Shown piece by piece: positions 14,801-24,779 of a stretch of DNA of 64,000 bases; position 1 is the stretch's first letter, and each line of letters opens with the position of its first letter. The notes under the pieces were generated by a model that ran no database searches, was not told where the DNA came from, and saw only the letters and a program-made list of their open reading frames with translations. The DNA lies in assembly GCA_023101725.1 (NCBI GenBank), contig JALJCO010001342.1, positions 248,001-312,000 of the forward strand, read 5' to 3'. Both the position numbers and the translations under genes were made by a program. Source of the DNA: Atherinomorus stipes (Eukaryota; Chordata; Actinopteri; Atheriniformes; Atherinidae).

Positions 14801-17800
14801 TTACTGAGAGTTTACCTTCCTGTCAGTGTCTGTTTTGCCATGACATTGTTAACACTTCCTCTGATTATCTCATGGCCGTTTCTGAGACTCTGTCCACCAA
14901 CTGCTTCACTGGGAGAAGCACCAGTTTCCCAACTATCACAGAAACATCTATCAGTGCCTTTTTTTAAACGTAAAGGAAGACGAGCACAATGCAGCCGTTC
15001 CTGCACATGTAAACATCCATAATTCTCTCCCTCTTTCCCTGCATCTCTTTTCTATTGTCTAGCAACAATAAACAACTAGTGATAAGAGTACTGCATTCAA
15101 ATATCACCACTTGAATAGCAATAGCTTTCTTGTGACACAAAGTCACTCACAGGTAGGAAACAGGTGGTTTTCTGGTGAAGGCAGATATCTGGCTAATGCA
15201 TAATACATGATCTGATACTGGAGCAGTGAGGATAAATAACTTATCTATGTTTATTAAGTCAGGGGAACGAGCCAGCTGGTGCACACACATTATTCAGAGT
15301 AACCCATGGCTGGTTCTTGTGGCGGTGGTGGTGGTTAGTGTAAAAAGTTTTATATATGGGCAAAGAGACACAAGTTTGAGGACTGGGTCGGTTAAATGCT
15401 TTGGCTTGTCAGGGATTGGTCTGAGAGGGCCCCGAAGAGCACACATGGATTTATAGTCTCAATAAACTGGAGACTTGGACAGACTCTGGTCATAGTAAAT
15501 TTCCACAGCGGGAATGTGTGATGGGGGGTGCTACCTGCTGCTGGGGCTTCTCATCTCACAGTCAGTTTTAACACAACTTTCTTAGTCCACAAACTGGACC
15601 AATTTAGCACATCAGTGAATGTACTATTAATAGAAAAATGGATGATAGTGTGAGGAAAGATGAATAAAATGAGAAAGTTGTAGCAGGAAAACTGGTGAAA
15701 TACTTCAATAACTTCATTAAAGACTCACTTTTTTCTCTCCCTCCTTTGAATTCCCTCCCGGTTTCTTCTCTCTTTCACTTCTCCTCGCTCCGCTCCTCTC
15801 TCTGTCTCCTGAACCAAACAGCTTCTTAGCCCACTCATCTTTCTGAACTGCCAGCCGGTGGGTGTGGGGATGCGTAGGAGGAGGTTGGCTTCCACCAGGT
15901 GGCTGCATGTGGTCTCCAGGGGCCAAAGGGGCCCGGTAGCGGTCGGCAGGGATCTTATTCATAGGTGGGGGCAGGGTGCTGCAGTTGGCTGATGACCATC
16001 CGTCAGTGGATTCGGCGTAGGACTCCTGATCGCTGCTCAGACCCTGGAGGTGGCTTTGGTGGTGCTGCTGACGCCAGTCTCTCAGCACATGGACTGGCAG
16101 CCACCGCTGTGGCTCCACACCTCCTGCTCCGATAGCCCCTCTCCTTTCTCCACCCCCGACAGCTCCTCCCAGCTTTCCTGATGAGTAGTGGTGTGGGTGG
16201 ACTCCTCGTGAATGCCTGCCAGGGACATCAGGATGAGCCAAGGGGAGAGGGTGAGGAAGGTCAGCGAGGTGAGGATCATGACGGTAGTGGCCATTCCTCA
16301 GCATCGGAGGAGGAGGTGGAGGAGGAGGCGGGTGAGAGGCTGCAGCTCCGAAGGTTGGGCTCCAAGCCTGCTGGGACGAAGGTGGGCTGTCCCAGTGGCG
16401 TGGACCAGAAACGTGGTTGTAACTGGGAGGGCCTCCGAGGTCAACCAGAAGAACTCTGTTGCTCTTCTCTTCCGGTAAAAAGTTGCCGATCCCACTGTCA
16501 CTGTTGCTGCTGGTGCTGTGGTTTTGCTGAGCATCGTTGTCTGGATCGTGAAAAGCACGGGCCCGAACTCCGTCAATATTGTCTCCCATGTCCCGGTAGA
16601 GGACAGAAACAAACTGGAGAAGAGGCTGAGAACTGGAGGGGAATTCCAGGCAGCCCCCTGTGTCTGGGTCTGGGGTACACTCAAAGCCAAACCTCCTGGC
16701 AACCCCCATATGGACCTGCAGAAACAAGTCAGCGAGTCTGAGTGGTGGTGCGGGACTGAGTGATAAAAAGCCCAGTTTAAAAATAACAAGTTACAAATAC
16801 TGTCACAGTAAAGCCAACAAAGTACTGCAGTACAAGTCTTAACTGGCACACAGAAGAAATATTTGTGCAAGTAAAGTGCAATTACTTGAACTACTGTCTT
16901 TTAAAAGAAAACACACAATAAAGCATCTTATTCATTGTTGAATAAACAGAATATAATATTTCTGGCATTTATACTACCATGGTTTTCTGGAAGTATATTT
17001 AAGCTTGTTTATAGATACTTTTTTCTGTTTATACTCTGTGAATGGTTAAAGGGACAAGAGGCAAGATTAAGAAATAAGACTTGCGAGTGCAGCGACTGGC
17101 GCTGCGGGTAACTGCAGTCATAAGCCAAGCCGTCACAGGAGCGTGCACAAACTGAAGCTATAACGTTGTTAACTATGCTGATAGTCTTTTTCTTTGTAGT
17201 GACACTTTTTAGTGTCTTTCAGTTGATTTGGATCGTTTGCTGACGGCAGAAGAATCCATAACTATCCCTTGCAGCGTTTGAATTTACCGCGACCGTCTCC
17301 TTCCTGGATCAAAGCTGTCAGGGATGCGGATGCAGCGTCACTTGACATCACATCTGCAGGACAGCACGAGAAATTTGGCCACAGAATTGCAGCACACAGC
17401 CTGTTCAAGGCAACGGAGAGAGACGTGGGTGGACTCGTTCTTTTTGTTTTTTAACGCTTCATCACCCATTAGCATTGAAAAACTGGACATACATGTTTGT
17501 TTTTTCACAATTCCTGCCTCTAGTCCCTTTAAAGGTACAGTGTGCAAGAATTATGGACATCTAGTGGTAAAGATGGGTATTTGAAAGAAAAGATGTTTTT
17601 ACCTTCGCCAAGGAGGGAATGTTTTTTTTGGTAGAGTTGGTTTGTTTGTCTGTCTGTCAGCAACTTTACGGAAAAAGTACCGGACGGATTGACCAGAAAT
17701 TTTCACCAGCTGTGGGCCTCAGCCTAAGGACGAACCCATTAAGCTTTGGTCGCGATCCGGATCACTTTCTGGATCCAGGAATTTTTTGAAGGATTCTTTA

Positions 17801-20800
17801 TCATTGTGAGATCGGCCAAATTTAGGAATTTCTGCATATAACTCCATACAAATGGCCCGAACAATTTGTAAAAAAAATAAGAAAGGATCTCAATGAGTTC
17901 TATAAATGTTTAAAAGGTTGATCCGGATCCAGAGAAAATTACGGATACTATGATCCAGAACACTCAAAAATAAGGTAGTCGAGCTGCTTAGCAGAAGTCT
18001 GCACTCTCCCAGTACTTTTCTAGTCTTTCAAATGACTTCATATTCAAAGCACTGTTGTGAATGTATGGTGGCTGTTAGTGGCCAAAATTCTCCCAGACAT
18101 AAAAATGTTCTCATCTGTGAGTGGATCCAGTGATCTCAGGTGTAGCTATGACTGTACTAATAGTAACTATTTTTAATGCCTTTTTAGGCATTACTGATTC
18201 CAAACAGTCTCTAACTCCCATTAAACAAAGCTGGTACAGCGGTTTTAAAGTTCAGAGGGTTTTTACTTCACACACATTGTTTTATTCATTTAGGGACACT
18301 GTAGTAAAAATTGTAGCACAAATATGGCAGCCTCGATGTATGTGCAGCCCCAGCAAGTAGATATAAATGACTCATTCCAAGAAAATTTCCGCACACTTCA
18401 TCTAGTGACATTTGTACTTATGAAGTGTGCCGAAATCTCCTCTTTTCAATATTACATTTTTCTGCCATAGATCTTTGGGTTTTTTTTTTTTGGGGGGGGG
18501 GGTTACACACTGCACCTTTAATGTTTTATTGCTTTGAATATTTTTCCTGATTTTGACACCTCGTTCTTTTTCTTAATGATTTCTTTAAAGGGACTTGAGG
18601 CAGGAATTTTAAAAAAACCAAACATGCATGTCCATTTTTTTCATACTAATGGGTGATCAAGCGCTAAATACCAAAAATAATGTTTCCACCCATGTTTCTC
18701 TCCGTTGCCTTAAACAGGCTGTGTGCTGCAAAATGCGCTGCAATTCGGTGTCCGAATTTCCCGCACTGCCCTGCGGACATGACGTGAAATGACCTACATC
18801 TGCAGTTTTGATGCAGGAAAAAGACGGTCGCCTTAAATTAAAACACTGTAAGCGATAGTTATGGATTCTTCTGCCGTCATCAAATGATCCAGATCAACTG
18901 AAAGACACTAAAAAGTGTAACTACGAAGAAAAAGCTTAGCAAACAAAATGATAGCTTTCCAGCTCTGCCATGCGGACGTGACGTCAAATGACGCTACATC
19001 CGCTGTTTTGATATAGGTAGAAGCCGGTCGCGGTAAATTCAAACACTATAAGCGATAGTTATGGATTCTTCTGCCGTCAGCAAACGATCCAGATCAACTG
19101 AAAGACCACTTAAAAGTGTACCTACGGAGAAAAAGGTGAGTAAACAACATTATAGCTTCAGTTTGTGCACGCTCCCGTGATGGCTTGGCTCGTGGCTGCA
19201 GTTACCTGAAGCGCCAGTCGCGAGTTTCGTTTCTTAATCTTGCCTCAAGTCCCTTTAATGTTTTGTAAAACTTTCTTCAAAAGCACTTCAAGATAAACTG
19301 AATTGAAGATATGACAATCTGTTCAATATTTTGGGGGTTTTTGATTCCCAGTTCTTACAAAAAATATCTAAAAAAAAATTAACTCATTATTTCTATAAAT
19401 ATCCAGCATTTCTGTCCAAATTTTGACTGACTGAACCACTACTGCTTCACGTCCATGTTTTTACCTGGTGGTGACACAATTCTGGATCCACAATAAAAAC
19501 GTGGCACGAAGTCCTCAAGCCCCCCTCCTCATCTCGTCCATTACTGAAGTGCCGATCATCGTCTGTGGCTTGCATTGTGACCAGTCCAAAGAATCGCCGA
19601 TCGTCAGGACAACAGGCACTGAAAGCCAGTTTTTCTGCAGGATAGGTGGCCAAGACCTGACCTCTGTCACTGCACAGGCGCACGCTGTCATGCATGACCT
19701 GGTGGGATATAATTAATGCATGTTACCACCTGCTACAAGGAAAATAATGAGGCATTCCAATTAGCTGACAGCGGTAGAAAAGTCATGATAGCAGATGGAT
19801 TTTAATAAATATTTACAAGTTCTTAATTATTTTAGTTGTGAACCTATAAATTTGTTAATATTAACTTTAGACTGATTTATTAACTACATAGAATTTAACC
19901 AGGTACATTTCTAAAAGTGGGGGGGGGGTTACACATAAGATTTTCTTCTTTCTGCTCCTTTTCATTCAACTGTTTTATTTTACATTGTGTCATTTGTGTC
20001 TCTGTATGTGTTTTTTAATTTAAAGAATGAAATCAATAAATATGTTCAAATAAAATATTAACGCAATGTGAGTAAACCTTTATTGTTAATATTTAGTAAG
20101 TTTATAAAAGTTATTTGCTGATTACATAATGAAAATTTGTTCAAATACAAGTGTTGCCCTGTAGCAACAACGCACCATTATGGAAATAGCCTCAAGGGGC
20201 CTTTGAACCATGAATGAATCAACATGGTTGCATGAAACTTTGCTATTGTGTGTTTCGGTATATTTGCTCTTCAAAATTATAATTTTGTTCTATTCTTTAT
20301 CATTTAATAAAGATAAATTTGAAGTTGCTGTAGAAACATTAAGTTCAGGCTACTATGTTCTGCAGACCAGACAACTATTACAGAGAGCCTATCTGATTTG
20401 TTAATATTTCCAGAATGAAAAAGGTAGAAAAGCAGATTTGTTCCATGAGCACCAAGCAGCATCAGTGGTGGCGATGAATGTCAGGAAGGTTGCAGAAAAC
20501 TTTCATTAAAATTCATTAAAATGAAGCAGTAATGATCAAACTCTGGAATTTGACCTCAGTTTCTTGTTTAGTGAATGGTTGTGAATTTTGCTTTGATAAA
20601 TAGTTTGTGAAAAGTTTTTAAATTCTTGTTTAGAGTCTCCTAGACATTTGTTTTAATCTGGTCCAATGTTGCCTCCAAAACACACTCCGATATGAAACCC
20701 TTTATAAAACTAGCTTTTACACAACTTTTTACATTCAAAATTGTACAGTTGACCTCAAAATTATTCATACAATTCCATTAAATAAAAGGCTAAATTGGCA

Positions 20801-22454
20801 ATAGTTATTCAAATAACAGGAAAAAAAACTAACAATAAATAAAAATGTGCTAAATTATTATCTAGTAATATAAATGCTTTTGAATTTTGGTAGAAAATAA
20901 TATTAAAAAAAAAAAACTGTTCCAGACAAATTAGAGCATCTTGCTCATGAACAGTGGGCACAAAATACCTGTAAACAAGTGCAGAAGTTTAATTGGCAGT
21001 TACAGAAAACACTTGATTGCAGTGATTGCCTCAAAGGGTTGTTCAGTTTTAGTTCAGGAGCTTGTTTCCTTTTTTTTTTTCTGTTAAACCACAATTCAAA
21101 ACCAATGTCATGATTTTCATCAAATTTTTATGTATTATAACTTTTTCCAATTTCAACTTAATTCATTGACAGCTGATTTTTTTCTCATCAAATGGGAGGA
21201 TATGAATAATTTTGAGGACGACTGTCTTGTAACTTGTTGAAGTTATTGAATATTTTACACATTTTTGTGTAATAGAGGGTTAAAAGATATGTAAATAGTG
21301 AATAGATTGTAATAATGTTGTTTTTAGAGAATAAAAAAAAGCTGACATACTGTAATATTAAAAGTTAATCGCACCTTCATGAGGACTAATGAATGAATCT
21401 TCTGTTCAGCCCTGAGGCGCCTCATGCTTCCTCTGATGGCTTGCAGACTGTCATTCTCCAGGTTTGTCCCTGTGGAGGCGAGCTCAATGGAGCCAAGATA
21501 GCCAACAATCATCCCCACGTTGAGGATCCCCTCGCTCGGCTCCAGGCCAAAGTCACCTCCTTCTCCTACATCCACATCTTGCTCTTCATGGTGGTGAAGG
21601 TGAAGATGGTGAAAGTCAGACTCCAGGAAAACCGAATCATCATTCAAAACCTGGGCCATCTCTTCCTCGGAGAGAAGGTTGGGGTTGCTCTGGGAACGGG
21701 AGGACTTGTGATATGGAGGGAATTCTGGATCGGACAGTGGACGCGGCTTTGACGAAGAGCCAACCCCGGGCCTGTCCTTGTCTGAGCTACTGGAGGAGTG
21801 GCTGGAGTTCTCAAAGATCATGTTAAAGATTCCTCCAGACTGCAGCTCCGCTACCACCTTCTCTGCTCTGTTGATGCCCAACTGCTTTGAATCCATTTTG
21901 GGTTTGTACCATCCTCCACGGGCTCCACAGTTTGACCTGCTGTTATTGTTGTTGTTAACACTGTTGTCATAGAAGCCATCAAGCTCATCATCACTAGAGC
22001 ACGAGTCAAGGTAAGATGTTGCCACTGTACTGTTGACCTGATGACGACTCCCAGTGGCACGCTGATGATGGTGGCGCTTGTGGCGCTCTCCCTCAGCAAT
22101 GACAAGTTTCAAAACACCAGTGCAACGTCCAATCAGTTTGACCACATCTTCATGGGATGCTTTAGAGACATTTATGTCATTGACAGAAAGGATGTAGTCA
22201 CCTGAACGCAACCCCACATAGTCTGCGGGGCTTCCTTTCAGGATGCAGCTGAGGACACACGGGCTTTGGCCTGACAGTGTAAAACCATACCCCGTTCTCC
22301 CTCTAGCCACCTCCACAGCCTGAATGCGACCATACTGGATGGAGGAGGATTGGGGAGGCTGGGGGAAGTTCAGTCCACTTCCACCACAAGGGCGCCTCTT
22401 GGATGATGCATCCATGTGCCTGGACATCGTGCCAGGAAACCTTCTTTTGTCCAT
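11694..22454 (-). CDS. rgs12: rgs12, regulator of G-protein signaling 12 (5' coding half, four coding exons)
   Basis: Four minus-strand exons (21,375-22,457; 19,465-19,698; 15,729-16,715; 11,694-11,813) join in phase 0 at every junction to give 807 codons of the RGS12 N-terminal half. In order: a PDZ domain with the GYGF carboxylate loop at residues 55-58; a conserved NRAEKVV segment; a phosphotyrosine-binding (PTB) domain from about residue 305 spanning exons 2-4; the STSSNSDSGIGNF motif; a proline/serine-rich linker; and RRSFGRSKR. In the family, RGS12 is a multidomain GTPase-activating protein for Gi/o alpha subunits, with downstream RGS, tandem Ras-binding and GoLoco domains. Those lie beyond the left edge, so the gene is partial here. 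Which teleost paralogue (a or b) cannot be decided. Confidence 0.93.
11814..13541. other. rgs12 intron, nothing recognised
   Basis: AT-rich intronic DNA with no exon-like frame and no clear mobile element. A short TG run lies near 12,244-12,255. Confidence 0.6.
13542..14179. mobile_element. hAT-type composite MITE with perfect 8-bp target duplication
   Basis: The element spans 13,550-14,171 and is flanked by identical GTAAATAG copies (13,542-13,549 and 14,172-14,179), the 8-bp duplication typical of hAT transposons. Ends read TACGGATGCATGATAT and ATCGTGCATCCCTA. A second inverted-ended unit (GGGGTGGCAAAAAATATTGA to TTTTTTCCCACCCC, about 13,731-14,027) sits inside. It is related, in opposite orientation, to the copies at 30.2 and 59.4 kb. 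Confidence 0.88.
14180..15728. other. rgs12 intron, nothing recognised
   Basis: Intronic DNA between the MITE and coding exon 3. No exon, RNA gene or element was recognised. Overlapping short frames near 14,760-15,020 look like noise. Confidence 0.6.
15729..16715 (-). CDS. rgs12: rgs12 coding exon 3 (end of PTB domain and proline-rich linker)
   Basis: 987 nt (329 codons), phase 0 both sides. The acceptor CTGCAG is at its right edge and the donor GTGAGT at its left. It starts with VHMGVARRFGFECTPDP, completing the PTB domain (LQFVSVLYRDMGDNIDG). The conserved STSSNSDSGIGNF motif, a nine-proline run near residue 136 of the exon, and the conserved QRWLPVHVLRDW and STDGWSSANCSTLPPPM blocks follow. 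The rest is low-complexity linker rich in His, Pro and Ser. A 186-residue open frame on the opposite strand is only its shadow. Confidence 0.93.
16716..17045. other. rgs12 intron 3, left part
   Basis: Short AT-rich spacer between coding exon 3 and the MITE cluster; nothing recognised. Confidence 0.6.
17050..17528 (+). mobile_element. TTAA-flanked MITE, family 1, copy B
   Basis: A 479-bp copy with intact TTAA on both sides (17,046-17,049 and 17,529-17,532). Ends are AGGGACAAGAGGCA and TGCCTCTAGTCCCT. Its interior is closely similar to copy A. The right TTAA is also the left TTAA of the next element. Confidence 0.87.
17533..18517. mobile_element. TTAA-flanked MITE, family 2, with an internal repeat insertion
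   Basis: Inverted ends AGGTACAGTGTGCAAG and GTTACACACTGCACCT, between TTAA at 17,529-17,532 and TTAA at 18,518-18,521. Inside, from about 17,600 to 18,030, is a recognisable fish dispersed repeat. It starts CTTCGCCAAGGAGGGAATGT, includes GTACCGGACGGATTGACCAG, and ends TGCACTCTCCCAGTACTTTT. The repeat appears to have inserted into the MITE. Confidence 0.82.
18589..19254 (-). mobile_element. TTAA-flanked MITE, family 1, copy C with internal duplication
   Basis: A 666-bp inverted copy of the family, with TTAA on both sides (18,585-18,588 and 19,255-19,258) and ends AGGGACTTGAGGCAGG and CTTGCCTCAAGTCCCT. It is about 190 bp longer than copies A and B. The segment at 18,766-18,936 is repeated imperfectly at 18,965-19,137, both carrying GCGATAGTTATGGATTCTTC. 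Confidence 0.87.
19465..19698 (-). CDS. rgs12: rgs12 coding exon 2 (PTB domain core)
   Basis: 234 nt (78 codons), phase 0 both sides. It encodes VMHDSVRLCSDRG, YPAEKLAFSACCPDDRRFF, GLVTMQATDDD and LRTSCHVFIVDPEL, the central strands of the RGS12 PTB domain, conserved with human. Acceptor CACCAG on the right, donor GTAAAA on the left. Confidence 0.94.
19699..20742. other. rgs12 intron 2, nothing recognised
   Basis: AT-rich intron with a G-run near 19,920; no gene or clear element seen. Confidence 0.6.
20743..21232. mobile_element. Tc1/mariner-like MITE
   Basis: Inverted ends TACAGTTGACCTCAAAATTA and TAATTTTGAGGACGACTGTC (reverse complement ACAGTCGTCCTCAAAATTA) enclose about 490 bp of AT-rich non-coding DNA. 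Ends starting CAGT and a TA on the left fit a Tc1-type element; the right TA is not intact. Confidence 0.75.
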
Positions 22455-22457
22455 TGA
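21375..22457 (-). CDS. rgs12: rgs12 coding exon 1 (PDZ domain; start codon)
   Basis: Coding part 21,375-22,454, 360 codons. The ATG at 22,454 lies three bases inside the exon after acceptor ACCCCCAG, so an upstream untranslated exon is implied. Further in-frame ATGs follow at codons 10 and 14; the first is chosen as the longest. PDZ domain about residues 46-122 (VEVARGRTGYGFTLSGQ, then GSPADYVGLRSGDYILSVND and HEDVVKLIGRC). NRAEKVVAELQSGGIFNMI follows, then the first half of the PTB domain (VGMIVGYLGSIELAS, AIRGSMRRLRAEQKIHSLV). Donor AAG then GTGCGA. Confidence 0.93.
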
Positions 22458-23717
22458 CTGGGGGTAAATTTCAATTTCTCATTTTAGGTGCTTGATTTCT
22501 GCTCATGAAAGAACAAAAAGCATACTGGCTGACTGACTGACTGTCAAGCTGCTTCGAAAAAATGAGCAGCAGTTCAAAATGCAGCAGATGGGTGAGATTC
22601 AGGCCTCAGTTTTGACACAACCTTGCTAGCAGTCCCATCCTGGTGTCAATCTTTTCCCCAGGCATGTTACCTGAAGCATAAAAGATTAATGTCAAGATAG
22701 TCAGTTCATTTACACCTTTACATGTTAATTGCTTTGCTTGGGTTACAATTTAATACTTATTCCACGCCTCAAACTTGCTGCCTTTTCTTTCTATGTGCCT
22801 CCCCTGCTTAGAAGCAGAGATGCGGGGAGGTGACGGACACACCTGTACAAGCAGGAGTCAGAACAGCGCTGCCGGAGGTTCAGGTAAACGCAGCATATGA
22901 CATCTGAGCCCTGTCGTGATTGTAAACGTCATTTAACCTTAAAAATGTCCACTTTTATATTAATAGCGTATTGCTTTAACTTATAGCGGACAATTCTTTG
23001 CTTATTATTTCTAATTTTTACTTTTAAAATGTAAGCTGACGTAGTACCGTTAGCTTAATTAGCCGAGCATGCTAGCAAAGTTAGCAGTGTTTGGATAGTG
23101 GTCGATGGTGGGAGACATGTCCATCGACGTGTTTTTATAACTTCACACGGATAAACGCGTGTATTTTGTGATTTCGTTAAAGTTTCAAAAAGTTTTTTTC
23201 TTGCCATGATTTGCTGTTAAACCGTGCATCCACCCGTGCTTGTTGCCGTAGCCCCGCCTCTAAAGTTCCACATCTTTGGAATGTCGGTCTGTAACCGTGG
23301 CAACAGCGGTGTACACAGATTTTTATACCCCGTTATTGGCTGTTCTCGCTGTCAATCAAATTGCAAACAGTTATGCTGATATATTAACAAAAGTTAGCTT
23401 GAGAAATCACAAATAAAAAAGTACCAACAGTAGCCCATTCTACAGGTGTCAAAACGCGTGCCAACATCAGCCGCAGAATCTGGCTGCTCGAGACGTTCGC
23501 TGTTGAACTGGGAGCAGACTGCACGTTTGGATTTTAACCAGCAAACGCTAAGAAAACAGCAAGGGAACAGCAACAGTTTGCTAAAATACGTCTATATTGT
23601 TAAGAAAGGAAGGGAAAACGGAGATGGCTAAGTTTAAGGTGGATGCGGATCTTCATGTTCCAACAAAGATGTTGGGACCAGCAGATACACTCGAGCCGAG
23701 ATTTTAAAATAACTTAC
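22458..23717. other. rgs12 first intron / upstream region
   Basis: No coding exon on either strand. The stretch around 22,800-23,500 is relatively CpG-richer than its surroundings. A plus-strand donor-like GGTTCAG-GTAAACG sits near 22,880, but I cannot support a transcript from it. Confidence 0.5.
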
Positions 23718-23880
23718 TTGGTGTCCAGCGGTGATGCTGCTCAGGAAGATTGCATAGTTTCGTCGCTAGGGTTAGTTAGGTAAACTCAGGGGCGATGGGT
23801 AAACAAAAGAAAAGACTGCACCATCTGGCGAAGTAGCCTAGGAGGAGGAGGAGGAGGGATGTGTTCAGGGTGGGCAGCAG
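23718..23880 (-). promoter_or_regulatory. rgs12: Candidate rgs12 untranslated first exon and promoter
   Basis: On the minus strand the sequence CTGGACACCAA is followed by GTAAGTTATT, a near-consensus splice donor. It lies 1.26 kb upstream of the coding exon whose acceptor begins just before the ATG. The sequence immediately upstream is GC-rich with GGAGGA repeats (to about 23,880) and no open frame. The right edge and the transcription start are guesses. Confidence 0.45.
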
Positions 23881-24779
23881 AGGAGGGCGTGCTAAAGGGG
23901 GGCAGCAAGAAAATTAATTTATGAGCTTTAACTTCATATAGGCTAGACCGTTTTTTAAAAAATAATTATATAATTTATGAATCCAAATCACACTTAAAAT
24001 CAGTTTTTTTTATTCTTAATGAACAGATAAACAGCTGATATTTAATTTATATGCATTTTATAATGTATAATATGTATCATTAATTCATAATTATTTTGAT
24101 CGTTTATAAAGCTGCTTAAGTGTCATATTAGTATCAAAATTTGTAATTTTTTAACACACCTGTTGATTTAATAGTCTTAAAATCTGTCTCACTCAACTGC
24201 AATAAAGCCCTATAGTAAACATTAATGGAGCAGAGGTCTATGTCATCTGTAAAACCTGCAGATGACATAGTGGAAAGCTGTAAAGTTAGGCCACTAGAAG
24301 GATTTGCCATCATGCACAGTTGCTTAATTCATGTGCCATCTTGATTTCTGTGCTCTGTGAACCATATGGCAGCTGCTTGCTAATCCTGTTAATACCTTTT
24401 AATTAAACCAGCCATCTCAATGGGTGCTTTTGAAACAAGTAAATACTTTCAAACCTTTTATCCTGTGAGGGAGTTGCAGCCTGGATGAGGAAAGGAAATT
24501 GTGCGTAAAGATTCAGTGTAATGGGGGGCTATATTCTGGACCTTAAAATGGGCTTCGATCATTAACTGGAGTCAGAAGGAACGAGTTTCCCTCTGACAGA
24601 AAAAATAAGGGAAAACATTTTCTGTGGCTGTGGTCTCACAGGTTGATTGCATTAAAGACATTCAGTGGATCTTGTGGATGCTAAGTGGTCATGTTAGTCA
24701 TATTAACCAGCTGGTTGGCCATTGAATGGTGTCAGTTTACAACTTTCACAAATCAAGTCTCACAAGCAACAGCTTTAAA
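23881..24779. other. Intergenic DNA between rgs12 and htt; MSANTD1 not found
   Basis: AT-rich, no exon-like frame. A perfect 12-bp inverted repeat with a 9-nt loop lies at 24,238-24,270. In human the MSANTD1 gene sits between these two genes; nothing resembling its Myb/SANT-like domain appears on either strand from 22.5 to 27.4 kb. Confidence 0.6.

Noticed and set aside
16181..16741. 186-residue plus-strand open frame
   Set aside because: It is the reverse-strand shadow of the large GC-rich rgs12 coding exon 3, which has clear conserved protein on the minus strand.
23446..23631. 61-residue plus-strand frame upstream of rgs12
   Set aside because: Could suggest a divergent transcript, but it has no similarity, no clear promoter and is within expectation for this GC-richer stretch.
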